A DNA stretch of 64,000 bases, from the NCBI GenBank assembly GCA_007922305.1, contig ML677343.1, positions 30,704,337 to 30,768,336 of the forward strand. Direction: 5' to 3'. This DNA is from Dermatemys mawii (Eukaryota > Chordata > Testudines > Dermatemydidae). Below, one piece after another: positions 24,601 through 37,800 of this stretch (the first letter of the stretch is position 1; every line of letters begins with the position of its first letter). A program made the translations under genes and the position numbers. The notes beneath the pieces are model-generated. The model had not been told where the DNA came from. It searched no databases and saw only the letters and a program-made list of their open reading frames with translations.

Positions 24601-27600
24601 TTTTTTTTTTAATTTTCCATACATTAAATTTACTTAGATAAAAACATTCTAAAAATGTACAATTTTACCTTTAACAAAGTATAATAAAACATAAAAATTC
24701 CAATACCAGAATACTTGACATTTACAATTCAAAATCAAATTAGCTGAATATTAAATATTTACAAAACTATTAAAAATATTTATAAAGTTACATGCACAAT
24801 GTTTTTAATACTAGAATTTACTGAAGAAAGGGAAATGGCTCAAACTGGAGTAGGAGTTTCCTTCATTCCTAGTGGAAAATTATATCCAAGAAAACCTGTG
24901 AAACTATACTTCAAAACATAGAATTTGCTTTTTCTATACCAAAGTATCTTTTACTTGAGTAAGAACTTAAATAGGCCCAAGGGGTTGTATTGTAGTTCCT
25001 TAGTATTGTAGTAACTTACCTTTGGCCTCAACCAGAAATATGGTTTTCCAGAATCTTGCAAGTGGTAAGTACATTTACTTCCCACAAAATAAGACCCAAT
25101 GGATTTCCAAAGGAATTTGAGAATCTATGGCTTTAAGTGACCTCTGATACATGTTTGATAGGACTGATGCCATTGTGAAACCGCTAGAACTAATCTGTTT
25201 TCATTTGGGAGGAGTGGGATTAGTGTGGCTTCTCTGCCAAATACCATAAACTAAATTTTAGTGTCAGTACTAACAAGCAGTAAATGGCATAAAACTGAAG
25301 CTGAGGTAACAGTGGTTGGTTTATACTAGTATTTGAGGAAGTCCTTCACTTACTTTCTGGCTGAATTTTTACTGGTCATATTTAATACACAGTTTAGGAA
25401 GTTTCACATAACATGAAACCTGATATTACTGTACGTGAAGTTACTATGGAATCCTAATAATACTTGCTTTTTGATATGACTCTTTCTTGTTGAACCTCCT
25501 GACAAATGTTAATGACACACATAAACTAACCGCTAATGCTTAATTTCAAATTGGACTGCTACTGTCGGAGGAGTTTGTCAGTCATTCTGGTTTCATTCTC
25601 TTCCTAACACTTCCATCATTGATTCTTTAAAATCAGAAAGACTATTGTGAAACTGCACTCTATATTCCCCCAGGTAAAGAAGCTTAAAGTTATGACCCTT
25701 TTCCACATTCATATAGTGCTGAGATTAAAAGCAGAGAATGACAAGTTTATCCCTCTTTTTCATTTTAAAAAGAGTCAGGTTATCCTATAATGCAATCTAG
25801 TTTGTGAATGAGATATTCTTACTCTGCCAGGGCAAAGATCTGAATAAAAAGCTTATTCTGTGTATTTTCCATAGTTGGACATACAGAAATGGTATTATGA
25901 GCTGGTTCTTTCAGTCACTCTAGACAAACTAATTTGAGAGGAAAGAGAGGGACTTGTGCCTTTTAAAATGGATTATATAATTAAAGTGCTCTGTTTAGTT
26001 TCACCAACTTTGGTGGTTCTTGGTACAAACTGAACAGATTACACTAGCAAATCAGAAGCCATACCTCAGGTTGATGACTTAGGGAAAGCTCTATAAACAG
26101 TACCCAGTCTTCAAACATTTCTACATTATGCTCCACTTCCTTCCAGTTGCTCAGGTTTCTCTGAGTTTGATTTCAAATTCAGACTAAAAAGACTTTAATT
26201 TTTAAAGATAATTAAGTGCACATTAATCAGCCTAGAAAATATCAGCCTTAACTTTACATAAAGGAAACATTCCTGAAGACAAGAATTCTGAATGCAGAAA
26301 TGAAACCATTTTTGAAGAAGCTAACTGGATAAAAGTTCAGTTTAATAATCCTTCTTACCCTTTTGATTTGCAGTGAATATTAAAAAGACAAGACTATACG
26401 TCCCAGCCTTGCCCATGAAACAAAATGCTACTGGTATAGAAAATATTTTTTTTGCTATTGGTTTTCGTTAGTTTGAAAGCGGGCTTTTAATACTTGAATG
26501 TGTATTGAAATAGTTTAAATACAGTTCAATTTTAAAATATTATTTTGTTTAAAAAAAAGTGAAAAAAATGTGAAAGTTTGGCTTTCAGCACATGTTCCAG
26601 GCTACTGGAGAGACCATCAAATCCTATAGTAAACATTTTAAGTGAAAACTGCAAGTTCCCTTTAACATAATATCTGATAGCTTTTTTTGTACTATTAAGG
26701 CAAAGTAAATTGCATTGTCAGTTCTCATCAAGTTAGTGTTGCAGATTTGAAAGTTGCTCATGAGACCATTGTATGTAACCACCTCAAAATACAGACATAG
26801 CAAACAATTGTTTCAACACTGTCTATAAATACTGTGTAGTGTCAACAGAGCTGAGGATACAGAAGTATGGCATTTCTTTGTTGCATAGAAATAAGAACAG
26901 AAATCTTGTTATTTTTGAGAAACCAAATGTTACACAACTTCAGGCTTTGGTTTCCATGAAGCCAAAAAACTATGACCTCCACAGAAAAACTGGGACAAGT
27001 TTGATGTCTTGCCAGGTCATGTTACAATGCTGCTTTATCAATGCTAATTTATCATATTGTCCTGGCCTGTTGCTGCTTTTGGGTGAGGCTGACAGTTTTG
27101 AGAAAACAGAACTGAAAGACTTTTCAGACATGTAACTTCTAACATTTGTCATTAAAATCTTGACTGACAATTTATTGCATTAGCTACTTAAACCAACACG
27201 TCAGTAGCTAACACCAGATCTACCTTGAGGAGCTTTGCACCCACATAAGTGTCTTGCACTGGCATGGGTGTCCTTGCTTTCAATCCAGAGCAAAATGCAC
27301 CAATACAAGTGCTATTTATTCTGGTGTAGCACATCTACCCTCGGGTTTGCACTGGTATAACTATATGGGTGTAAACAAATTCCACAAGGTAAACAAGGCC
27401 TCAGATATTAAAGTTGCATACTCTAATTTGGAAAACAAGAATCACTTTAAGTTCACACCCATTGCAGCATGTGAAACTCCTTGGGCAAGACAGGACAAGA
27501 CCTTTTCAATTCAGCAACATGAGCTTTGTTTGGGTTCCTCCTAACTCTTAATTAAACTTGCCAACTCAAAATTATGTACGCTAGGTAGTTAACACCAAAA

Positions 27601-28750
27601 GTAGTAATCTGCAGTCTACTGCCACAAAGGAGGCTGACAGTAAATCCTTCAGTCTTTAAAATGATGTTTAGTATCCTTTAATGTTTCAATTCTATCCCTC
27701 TGACTACCCCAGCAAAAGCCCTCGGGTACGAGTCAGAGTTTCATTACATAAAGTAAAGCAACAGCGTGCTAACTGTGCCATCAGAGTGTATTTTTAGGAT
27801 GGTTTAAAATTCATTTACAAAAGCAGAGTAGTAAGGTTTCTGTGAAAGAGACCTATGTACAGTAAACAGGACTTAAAAGGTGTTTCATGTGTTACATTAA
27901 AAAACCCATCTTTGTGAAGCCTTTATGGCCCTGGAGTCTCTGGGACTTGGACACTTGGAAAACTAAGTTCCTTTCACTGCTGGTAACCCACCTCTATCTA
28001 GTAATAATTGCGACAGTGAGAATAAGATTGTTTCCAGAAGGAACTGAAACTGCCATGTGTGTCCTTTTGGAAGGGAAAGGAAAGAATTATTTAAGATTTG
28101 TGTTGTGTAGTAAATCACATAGCCTGCTGGTGCCACTGTTTAAAGGTTGGAATGTCTGCCTCTTGCACTGGTCTCGGAGAGACACTGTCTGCTAAAAGTG
28201 CAGAAGCCTGAATAGGTTTACATTCTTCTGTAGTGCAATCCTTAAAAATCCCAGAGATTAGTGCCTGATTACTTTTGAAAAAAAGCAGCCATTTTACCTA
28301 GCCCAGGGTTTCAGAGGCTGGCTGGCACACAATCGTTCGTACCTTCAACCTCCAGCTCTCATTTCAGAACACACTGTAGTAGCTGCCCTGGGGTTATCCT
28401 TTTCATTGCAGAAAGTCCAAAGATGGCAACATTCTTCAGCAGAAGTATGTAGGGCGGTGTGTTTTTTTGCATTTGCAACAGAAAATGTTGGCCAACTTCA
28501 CCAGCCATCCACTGTGCATCAATCGCATGATACGTATTAGACAAGTTCCAACTCCAAGATCTAAGCTTGAATTTTGGTGATCAAAAATGGGTTTGATGCA
28601 CCCTTAAGATAGATTTTCTACCTAGTCTCGTAAAGTAAAGCACCTTTGGATTAAAAAACACATTAAAACTTAACAGCAAAGGACTTCTCAGTTTTGTATT
28701 TAAAATTCCTTATCTCCATGGCTTACAATGTTTTCTTGGCAGAGAAAATA
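24601..28750 (-). other. ZCCHC14: ZCCHC14 3' untranslated region (probable extent)
   Basis: About 4.1 kb of AT-rich, mostly repeat-free sequence follows the minus-strand stop codon at 28751-28753. Minus-strand AATAAA signals lie at about 27168-27173 and 27316-27321, and an ATTAAA near 24609 precedes an A-rich stretch. The long form is favoured because repeats are scarce throughout, which suggests transcribed and constrained DNA. A 'ggtaaacaaggcc'-ended DNA-element remnant is possible at 27205-27410. Confidence 0.5.
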
Positions 28751-28806
28751 TCAGTCTGTGGAGTCAAGACTTTCAGCTGGGGGGGCATATTTCAGCCTAA
28801 AAGTAC
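28751..28806 (-). CDS. ZCCHC14: ZCCHC14 last coding exon
   Basis: The minus strand reads (G)TFRLKYAPPAESLDSTD and stops at TGA (28753-28751), matching the known ZCCHC14 C terminus. The acceptor is tcttctacag. It completes the glycine codon split at the end of the large exon. Confidence 0.95.
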
Positions 28807-31800
28807 CTGTAGAAGAGGGAAAGAGGGGGAAAGAAGTCAACAATGCAAACCTTTTTAGCAGTTCTCTCACAGTATGTTAAATAGCTACTTCTTACAGATT
28901 ATGCAGCAGCATTATAAAATGCTATAATTTTTAAAAAATTTAAATTAAATAGTCTGCATTTCATTCTGCAAAGTTCCACTATGCACACTATTATTTAAAA
29001 CACAGAACTTCAGGAAAAGAGAAGTACGAGCTCAACGTACCCTTGGTAAACTAACAGTTCACTCCAAAATGCGCCCTGTCCCGCTCCAAGGATTTAAAAT
29101 CTCCTTTGGAGGTGCCTTTGCTACAATACTGGAAGATATATGCATGCCAGGGAACCCATATTTTCAGTAACCACAAGCTAAGTCCTTCAAGAGTATGCAG
29201 ATGCTTCATTACAGATGTTGCACTCTACTTATGTACTTTAAAAAAAAAATGTATTTACTTTGACGATAACCTTCAAAATAAGAAGCAGACAATGGCTCGG
29301 GGGCCAAATTCACAGATAGTATAAGCAGACAAAACACTATTTCAGTCAGTCAATGAACGTTCAGCCCGTCTATCCCTCAAAGGGAAATTCCGTCCTATGC
29401 AGAGGGCAAACACAAGACTTATAACAGCACTTACGCCCTAAAGCAGGGAACATGGGGTACCCACAGGAGTCAACTTAATCTGTGAATTTACCCCCGAGCG
29501 TGTCTCTTTTTTCAAAGACACTGTCTTACAACATGGTATTTTTCTGTAATTAAAAGAAAACTTGATATAAAAACAAGGTACCATTATTAGATTTCCGTCA
29601 CATCCCCACCCATACAGGTAACTCCCATTCAGATCAACACACAGTTCTGCAATAGACTAAGAAGCCCAAAATCAGCACCACCACCAGCTTCTTACCTTGC
29701 CGATTGAAATCCATTGGTGGCTGTTTGCAATCCTGAGCTCGGTGGCCACTGGCCCCACAGTTGTAACAGGAAAGGTTCCCATTTTTCTTGTGGCTTGAAC
29801 CATTGCTGTTTCCCATCATTCCTTGTGCCTGATACACCCCTGCTGTTCCTGCCATAAAGTTCTGCATTGGGGGCACTGCAAAGGTGGATTGCCCACTCAT
29901 TACAGAGTCTGGCGTTAAACCACTGTTGTAGGGAGAATGAACCATTGGAAAAGTCGTGCTGCCATTGTACTGCTGCGTGTTGATGTAGCCATTACTACAT
30001 AAAGGATTGAAGGGTAGAAATGGAAAAGTAAACATCGAGGAACCTGAAAATGGGTGCTGGAAATAGTTAGCATAACTGACAGTCATTCCGCCTGAACCAC
30101 AGTTCCCACTACACCCACAGGAACTACACACCATACACCCAGGCGGTTGCTGCTGTTGGTGGTGGTGGTGGTGATGATTCTGATTTGGTACAGGGATACT
30201 CCCTGCAGATCCACTACTACTGCTGCTATAGAAATTGTTCTCGGCAACAGACGAAAGCGTGGGGCTAGAACTGGGGGCAGGACAACTGGGCAAATTTGCC
30301 ATGTTTGCAAATGATGTAGAAGGGTGGCTGCTGGAAGAAGCAGTGTTACTGTTTGCACAGAAGCTGCCTGGCATCGGAGCCACTGGCATACTGCTCATTG
30401 CAGAAAAGGCAACTTTGGTGTTGGCTGTATATAGAGCAGTCCGGGGATTGATTATTGCAGGAGACACGCTTATTTGCATATTGCTGGAGCAGGAAGTTTG
30501 TCCAGCAGCGGCAGAATCTGTAGGAACAGAAGAAGATACCAGGAGCTTGAGGGGTGGACGTGCCATATGGAAGACTGTGCTGGATGTTACAGTGGCAGCA
30601 GTACTTGCTTCCGCTATTAATGATGTCTGTTGAGTTGTTTTTATCACTCTGTCCAGAGTCGAAGCATGTACAACTTTGGTTCGAGGACCACAGTTAACAG
30701 AAGATGAAGAACTGTTTTCAGGAACTCCTGAAAGTACTTGCAGGGGCTGATAGGGAGATGATGTGGACATTACATCAACCACTGTATTTCCAAAGCTCTT
30801 GTCCATTTTAATGCTGCTTCTAGGTCCAGGTGAAGCTTTATTTCTTTCTTCTAAAGACAAAAGTGAATGCACAGAAGAGGAAAGTAGCTTCACGTCTGAA
30901 TTTCGCTCTGACTTGTGCATCGCATTTAGCATTCGAATAGGGCTGATATGGGTGGAGGCTGCTGTCATCATTTGCATTGGCAAGATATGGTGGCCAGAAG
31001 GATTGGAGCCTGCATCATTCTGCACTGGTAGAACCTGGGCTGTGGGTCTGGCGGAGCTCGAAGTGAAATGATTTAGTAACATCACTGGCTTCTCCTTCTC
31101 TGAGCTGTCCAAGTGAATCTCTAAACCTAGAGAGAGAAAGATCTATAAGTACAGATGCTTCACTAGAGAGATCAATACAAACATAAGCTTTGCTTGATTT
31201 TCCTTACGTCTCTCATTCTCCTCGGCACTATCTGAGCTCTCTTCCCTGGTCTGGATCCCCATGGGGCTGGAAGAGGAACTTGAGTACTCAGAAGAACTAC
31301 CTTCTCGGGGAAGTGGGTGGGCTGGCTGGTCCACATCTACACGCAGCTCTAAGGATAAAATATGCATGATAAACCAGTTCAAAAATATGAAAACTATTTG
31401 CAAAATTATCATCTAAATGACAAAAGCCTGGTACAATACAGCAGTTTATGAATGTGCCTCCTGCAATACTCTGACCCTTAATACACAAAGATGCTTCAGG
31501 TTAGTGCAGTTTCACACTGGCCTAGGAGCAGGAGTCCAGAGAAGTAATGGTTTCTCAACAGCTCAACCAGCTCTTCATGTGCAAATCATGGAATGATAAT
31601 TGCATGTTTGGCTCACTCAAATATCACCAGGAATCAGATTCCTCATGCAATCAACTAAGTTTTGGAAGAATATGGTCACAAAGGGATGACACAAATGAAG
31701 CAATTCAGTTTTAAATTTGAGGTTGGGGCAGTAAAGCGATGAGCTTGCTGTTGTGCAAGAACATATCCATCCTATACCTTATAGCTTTAAATGGTGCACT

Positions 31801-34800
31801 CTTTATATTGCTTATTTACCTGCTGCATGGTTGCCACGAATACTCTGGATAGGCCCTACATGAGTAGTAGGAGGGACCCTTGCCACTCCACTGCTGGTAA
31901 CTGAAGAAGGTGTTGCTGGATTTAGGCACCGTTTCTCTGATTTTTCTCTACGGTGAATGGGGAGGAGGGGAAAAAACAATTGGTTAAAACAATTTGGTAT
32001 TTAAACAGATTTCTGAATGAAACTGAGGCAGATTGGGTCTATGTTGTCTAACTCAGTAATCTATACAAAGATTATGCCAAATTTAAGATGCACAAATATG
32101 AATATTTGGAAATTGCCAGCATTGATATTGGTCTCTCTTGTTATATAGTATTATACTGAGCCACTTATTGTACAAGATCACAAAAGGGAAGACTGAATTC
32201 TATCTGATTAAATACAATGAAACAGAGAGCTTGCCCTTCATTCCAAAGATGAAGAGGAAGCTAAACGTGGATAATTTAAGAGATAAGTGAAATGTGATTC
32301 AAACTTTACAAAACCTAAGGCCTGGTCTACACTACAAAGTTAGGTTGATGTAAGTTTCTGTGCATCAAAAGCCTCATTGAGCATGAGTCTATTCTCAGAT
32401 TTGTCTCTTGCCAACATGGCAACCAGTAACACCACCTCCCTGAATAGTGTGGAACCATGGTGAACCTGCTGAGGTTGATGTAGTGTGAGTGCAGACACTG
32501 CACAACCTGTGTCAACCCAAACAGTCCTCCATCAGCTCTCCCACAGTGCCCCATTCCCTGCAACAGTGACTACTTTGGTCACTACTGTAAAAGACAAAAG
32601 CCTCCCCATTTTAAAACCCTCTGCACATTTTTGAAATGCCTTTTCCTGATTGCCCACCTTAGCGACTCTCACTTGTTGCCCAATAGACCGTGCTGGCTCC
32701 ACACACTAGAAACACTCCTGCCTGGATTAGACAGCACAGCTACAGACAAAGAGATGGCACAAGGGATGCAAGCAAAGGGGTACAACAGGGATCAGCAGCA
32801 ATGCTGCATGAAAGCAAAGGAACTGTGGCTGATATTCCACATCGTCAGAGAGCTGCATGCTGAGAACTTGACTCCTCGCTCCCAGAGATTCTTGCATGAC
32901 TCATTCTATCCCAAGATATTGCGAAAAGTTCCCTACAGGCTTTGAGCTTGAGAGTAGTACATGGCACACTGGGATATCCACTCATGGTGCACTGCACTTT
33001 GCATCAACACAAGCACTTCTGGTGCATATGTGCAGCACCAACACAAACAGCCAAGTATGCATGTGCCCAAGTGACATACAAGCGTCAGTGGCTGCATACC
33101 AACGTAACGTGTGTTGACCAAAGTTTGCAGTGGCCTTCAACTAATAAAAACGTTGGGAGAGGAGTGTGGTGTGTGTACTTAAACACTCGTACAGTTTTAA
33201 AATAAATATTTCCCTGCAGCAGAGATATCAAATACATGGTCAACTAGGTGCATTTATGTGGCCCACCTGGCATATCAGGATTCCACAGAGTTAACCTTTC
33301 AAATGTAAAACAATTGTAACCAATGCAGCGTTGTTTGCCTGAGTTTGCAGCGAGCACGGATGAATAGTGCACAAATATGAACCCCCTCACTTCTGCATTA
33401 ATCTGGTTTGTGGGGTAATCCCAAAGCTCCATGCCAACAGCTATTTATTTACAGGTCATTTCATCAGATAGGATGGAAACCAAGTGAAAGCAAAGCACCG
33501 GGATGAAGGAGTTTGGAAGTTGCTGCAGGGAAGAATATGCAGAGAAAAGAAAGGAGGAAAGAAAAAAAGAGAAGGAAGATAGGGAAAGGAAAGAAACACA
33601 GGACAGAAAGAGCATTGTTGCTAATGGTGAGAATGTTTCGCAACTGAGTGATGCTGAATTCAACCTTAATAATATTAAAATGGGAGTTTAGTTACTATAT
33701 ACAGGGCATATGCCACCTTTGATCTTGATGCAAATATACCACCAACATGAATTGCTGTTCCATAGTGAACTGTAGGGAGTAGGTAATCCTAAATGTATGC
33801 TCCAGGTTACAATTTAAAATGAAACTTGGCCCTCTTGAAGTTTACACATCTATCCTACAACATCTGGGATTCAAATACTGCAGTTCTGAAAACTTAAAAT
33901 TGCAAGTAACTTTCCTTGTCCAACCTAAGATAAATTAGAAAACAAACACAGGAAGAGCACAAATAGTGAAAAGTAATGTGGATTCTTAAAATTCTTCCAG
34001 TGTTAATAATTTAAGGAGTAATCAGTAGCATAGTTCAATAAATTTGTTTCTTTATGGTTAAGTTGACAATGTCCCTTTGAAGTTGAGTTCACATCTGGTG
34101 CTTATCGGCCTTGAATAATCAATAATAAAACAATAAGTACTAAATATAAATAATCAACATTATCTAAGTGCTTTTCAAACTAATTAAACCTCCATACCCC
34201 TGTGAAAAAGTAGTACAATCCAGATTTACACAAAGGGAAAGCCTGGAAGGTTTAACAATTTGCTCCGTCCTCAGAGCAAAACCCAGAGTAAAACGAGCAT
34301 TAAATTAAATTGTACAATTCTAGTGCCACCTAACCATATTTTACAAACTGAAAAAGCCAGACATACTACACACCATTCCCCACAACACACACACTTACTT
34401 TTCCAGTTCCAGCTGGGTCTTCAGTTTTTTCTTTGCTCCCATGGTGAGGGATTCAAACTTATTCAGATCTTCTTCAGTAAGGCTCAGAAACTTTTATAGG
34501 AGGAAATATGGAGCTGATTTTACAGTGTGCAATATACGGATACATACATGTCAAATACCCTACTGTAGTCTCAATGATTTCCAATTCTGAGAAGCACCTT
34601 GAAGACACTTGTTTTATACATGTATGTGAATTTTAATAACTTTTATTCCAATTATAAACTAAAGTTTTAGGGCAGTATAAAAATGCAGGACTTGGATATT
34701 CCAAAGACTTTTTTAGATTAATTACAAATATACTGTTAAAATATTTGCCTATATTGATCATTCACAATAAAGACAACATAGTCCGTGTGCATACTGAAAG

Positions 34801-37800
34801 GCAATTTTGTATAATAAATGAGCCAAATAACGTTTTAAGTTCTGGTTCCCTAAAAAAAACCCTGCCATTTGAGACTTCTCCTCAAGGTATTTAATAATTA
34901 TCTGGCAGCTATAGGAATGACATAGTATACAGGACACAGGTAATTTAGGGGCTAGTCAATTTGGTGCAAGAAATATTTGACAAATGTTGGGAAGGACAAG
35001 CTGCAAGTGGCAGATTAAAGTTGCAAATTTCTACCACTCCTTCCTCCAATGAATACTCAATGTACATAGCACTACCACTAGCTTAATAAGGGTAAGACGG
35101 TAGCAGAATGCAGGCCATTAACTACTTCTTAGCATATAAGAAGGGCTGTGTAATGTCAGAAGTGGAACGATGCCAGTGGCAAGATGGTGAGAGATGAGTG
35201 AAACCATAGGGATTCTTTTGGTTTTGTTTGTTTATGATACATTGTTTTTGACTTACACTGATAAAGATCTGCTGCTGAAAAAGTCATGCTGACTGCTGCT
35301 GCTTTATTTTGGCTCACTCAACCCAGAGTATACTAGTTGGTTATCAAAAGTTAAAATGTAATTTATTTTCCCTGAATGTGTCATTTAACACAGAAGTCAT
35401 TTAGTTATCACATCTAGAGCAGAGTTCAGTTTTGTTTCATGGGTCAAATCTAGTTGCAAAGGTACTGTGAATATTTTTCAACAGAATATACATAACAATA
35501 TAAGCAAAGAAGTTGTTTGAAAAAAAAGTCAAACATTAAAATATGCACAGTTTTGTCAGGAAAAGGAAAAGTGACCATATATATTTTCCTCTCTGAATGA
35601 GGAAAATCAAATCAGAAAACTGAAGCCTTAGAGCACACTCATTAAAATAATACCTTTCAAGCCATGCTGCAGTGCTGAAAAAATCATTGCAATTCAGAGC
35701 CATGATTTAAAAGAATCAGAATAAGTATTTAATCCACCAGAGGGCACTCAAAGTTCAAATATAGTAAGAGGAGGAGGAGGTTAATTTTACAACATGTATA
35801 TTACAGATAGAGCTGGGTATTATAACAAGTACTTACATTCATCTGATTAAAAGCCAATGTACTTCAATGGCATTCATGACACTTTTTATGCAAATATTCA
35901 TGCAATGCATGTGATTTTTGTTCACAACGTTTGTGGAAAATGAAAGCATCCAATACTCATGCACATGTTTACCCACAGAAAAGCTCACTTCAGAAATGAA
36001 TCTTGACATGCATTTGGATAACCAAGGCTTTTACAAATAGGAGGGAAAAATCAATAAAGAAATAGAATAAAATATGACTTAGATGACTTATTGCATATCA
36101 AAGGATGAACAGTGAACAGGAAGAGCAAAGGGGGTTTGTAATAAGCCAGATATTGAGAATTCTGAACCAACTAGGAAATATTTAAAGTAAGTCTCTGGAT
36201 AGTTCATACACAAAAACAGGAGGCCATGTCATCAAATAGTGTTCCTACAAATAGTTTGCCCAGCTCTAGCTACAGATATCAGCCAGTCTAAATGTAGACA
36301 TTAGCCTATTTTGTCATTTCGCTTTTCTATACATGCTAGAGAATATATGGCTTATTTAAAAAAACAAACAGATTCCTTTCTCCTATCAAGTGCACCACTT
36401 TACCTTCTCCATTGTGAGTTGTTTGAAGACAGGATAATACTTGTGCAACCGCAGTTTCCTGAGCCAGTCTAAAATCCCATTTTGCTCCTGGGTCTGGGGT
36501 GTCTGTGAACTGGAAGATAACATGGGTGAAGAGGTGTCCATTTGGGAGCGGTAGGCTAATGATGAGCCTGTACTCCCTGAATGAGAGCAATGGGGCAGTG
36601 TGACTGAAGAAACAGCTGAGTGCTGTACATGATTCTGTGAAGACTGAATACCAGCTACTCCACATATAGGTCTGCAAAATAGAAAAATAATTTGATTTAA
36701 CATAGTGAATTACTGCCATGCAGAGTTCAGTCAGTATGATCATACACACTCATTCACCAATAAAATAAAGGAAAAGGTTTCAGGGATCCAACACACTGCT
36801 TATTTTATAAGTTACTGATTTATACTTTTAAAATCCTGCACTGCTAATACAATGAAAACAGTACAGGTTATGCCCAATGTTAAAGTTGAGATTCCAATAC
36901 TGGCATAGCTTTCCCCATCAATGCAATATATTAAAAAAAATCCATTGTGAAATGGTTTTTACACATGTGGAGTGAGTGAATCTGTTCAGTTACCATTATT
37001 TTCCCCCTTGGTCTTTCCAATTCCAGGTGAAGAAACAAGAATCACCTTTCAGCTGTAAAGTATTCATTACTCAATTTTTGGATTTATCAAATCCTAGCCA
37101 AAAGGCGGGATTTTCCTCTCTTCCGATGGCTGCCTTGAGCCTCTGTTGGAAGAGGTCAGTGTCCTCTCTCAGGAAAGCCAGATTCACAGTTTGAAAAACA
37201 TTGCCTATACAGGGAGACACTCAACTGAAGTACAGAGGAAATACTATGATGGTCCTCTAACAAAACCTAGGTCAGTGGGTCTCAGCTGTGGTCCACCGCT
37301 TGTGCGGGGAAAGCTCTTGGCGTTCCGAGCTGGTTTGTTTCAATGGGAGTTGCGGGAACCAGCATGGGCCGAGGGATGTGCTGTCCGCCGCTATCCGCGG
37401 CCCCCCTTGGCCTGGAGTGGTGAACCACGGCCAGTGGGAGCCGTGATTGGCCGAACCTGCGGAGGCGGCAGGTAAACAAACTGGCCTGGCATACCAGGGG
37501 CTTTCCCTGAACAAGCGGTGGACCACAGTTGAGAACTACTGATCTAGGTGATATAAGAGAAGACCAAGGCTGTGTAATTATGGCTGCATGAGGATTATTA
37601 TTATTTAATACTTGTACTGTATTCTGGTACTGCCAAGGAGATCCCAAGCAGGGATCAGGGCCTCATTGGGCTAGATATGATATACACACCTATAAAGCAA
37701 AGATGCTTCCTGCTCCAAAGAGCTCACCATGAAATCAGAGGGCAAGCAACAATAGATGGAGACAAGCCACAGGTGGGGCAGTGTGAGATAATAGTGAGAC

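Noticed and set aside
30235..31071. Plus-strand frames of 132 and 102 codons opposite ZCCHC14
   Set aside because: Antisense shadows of the large ZCCHC14 exon; the minus-strand frame matches a known protein.
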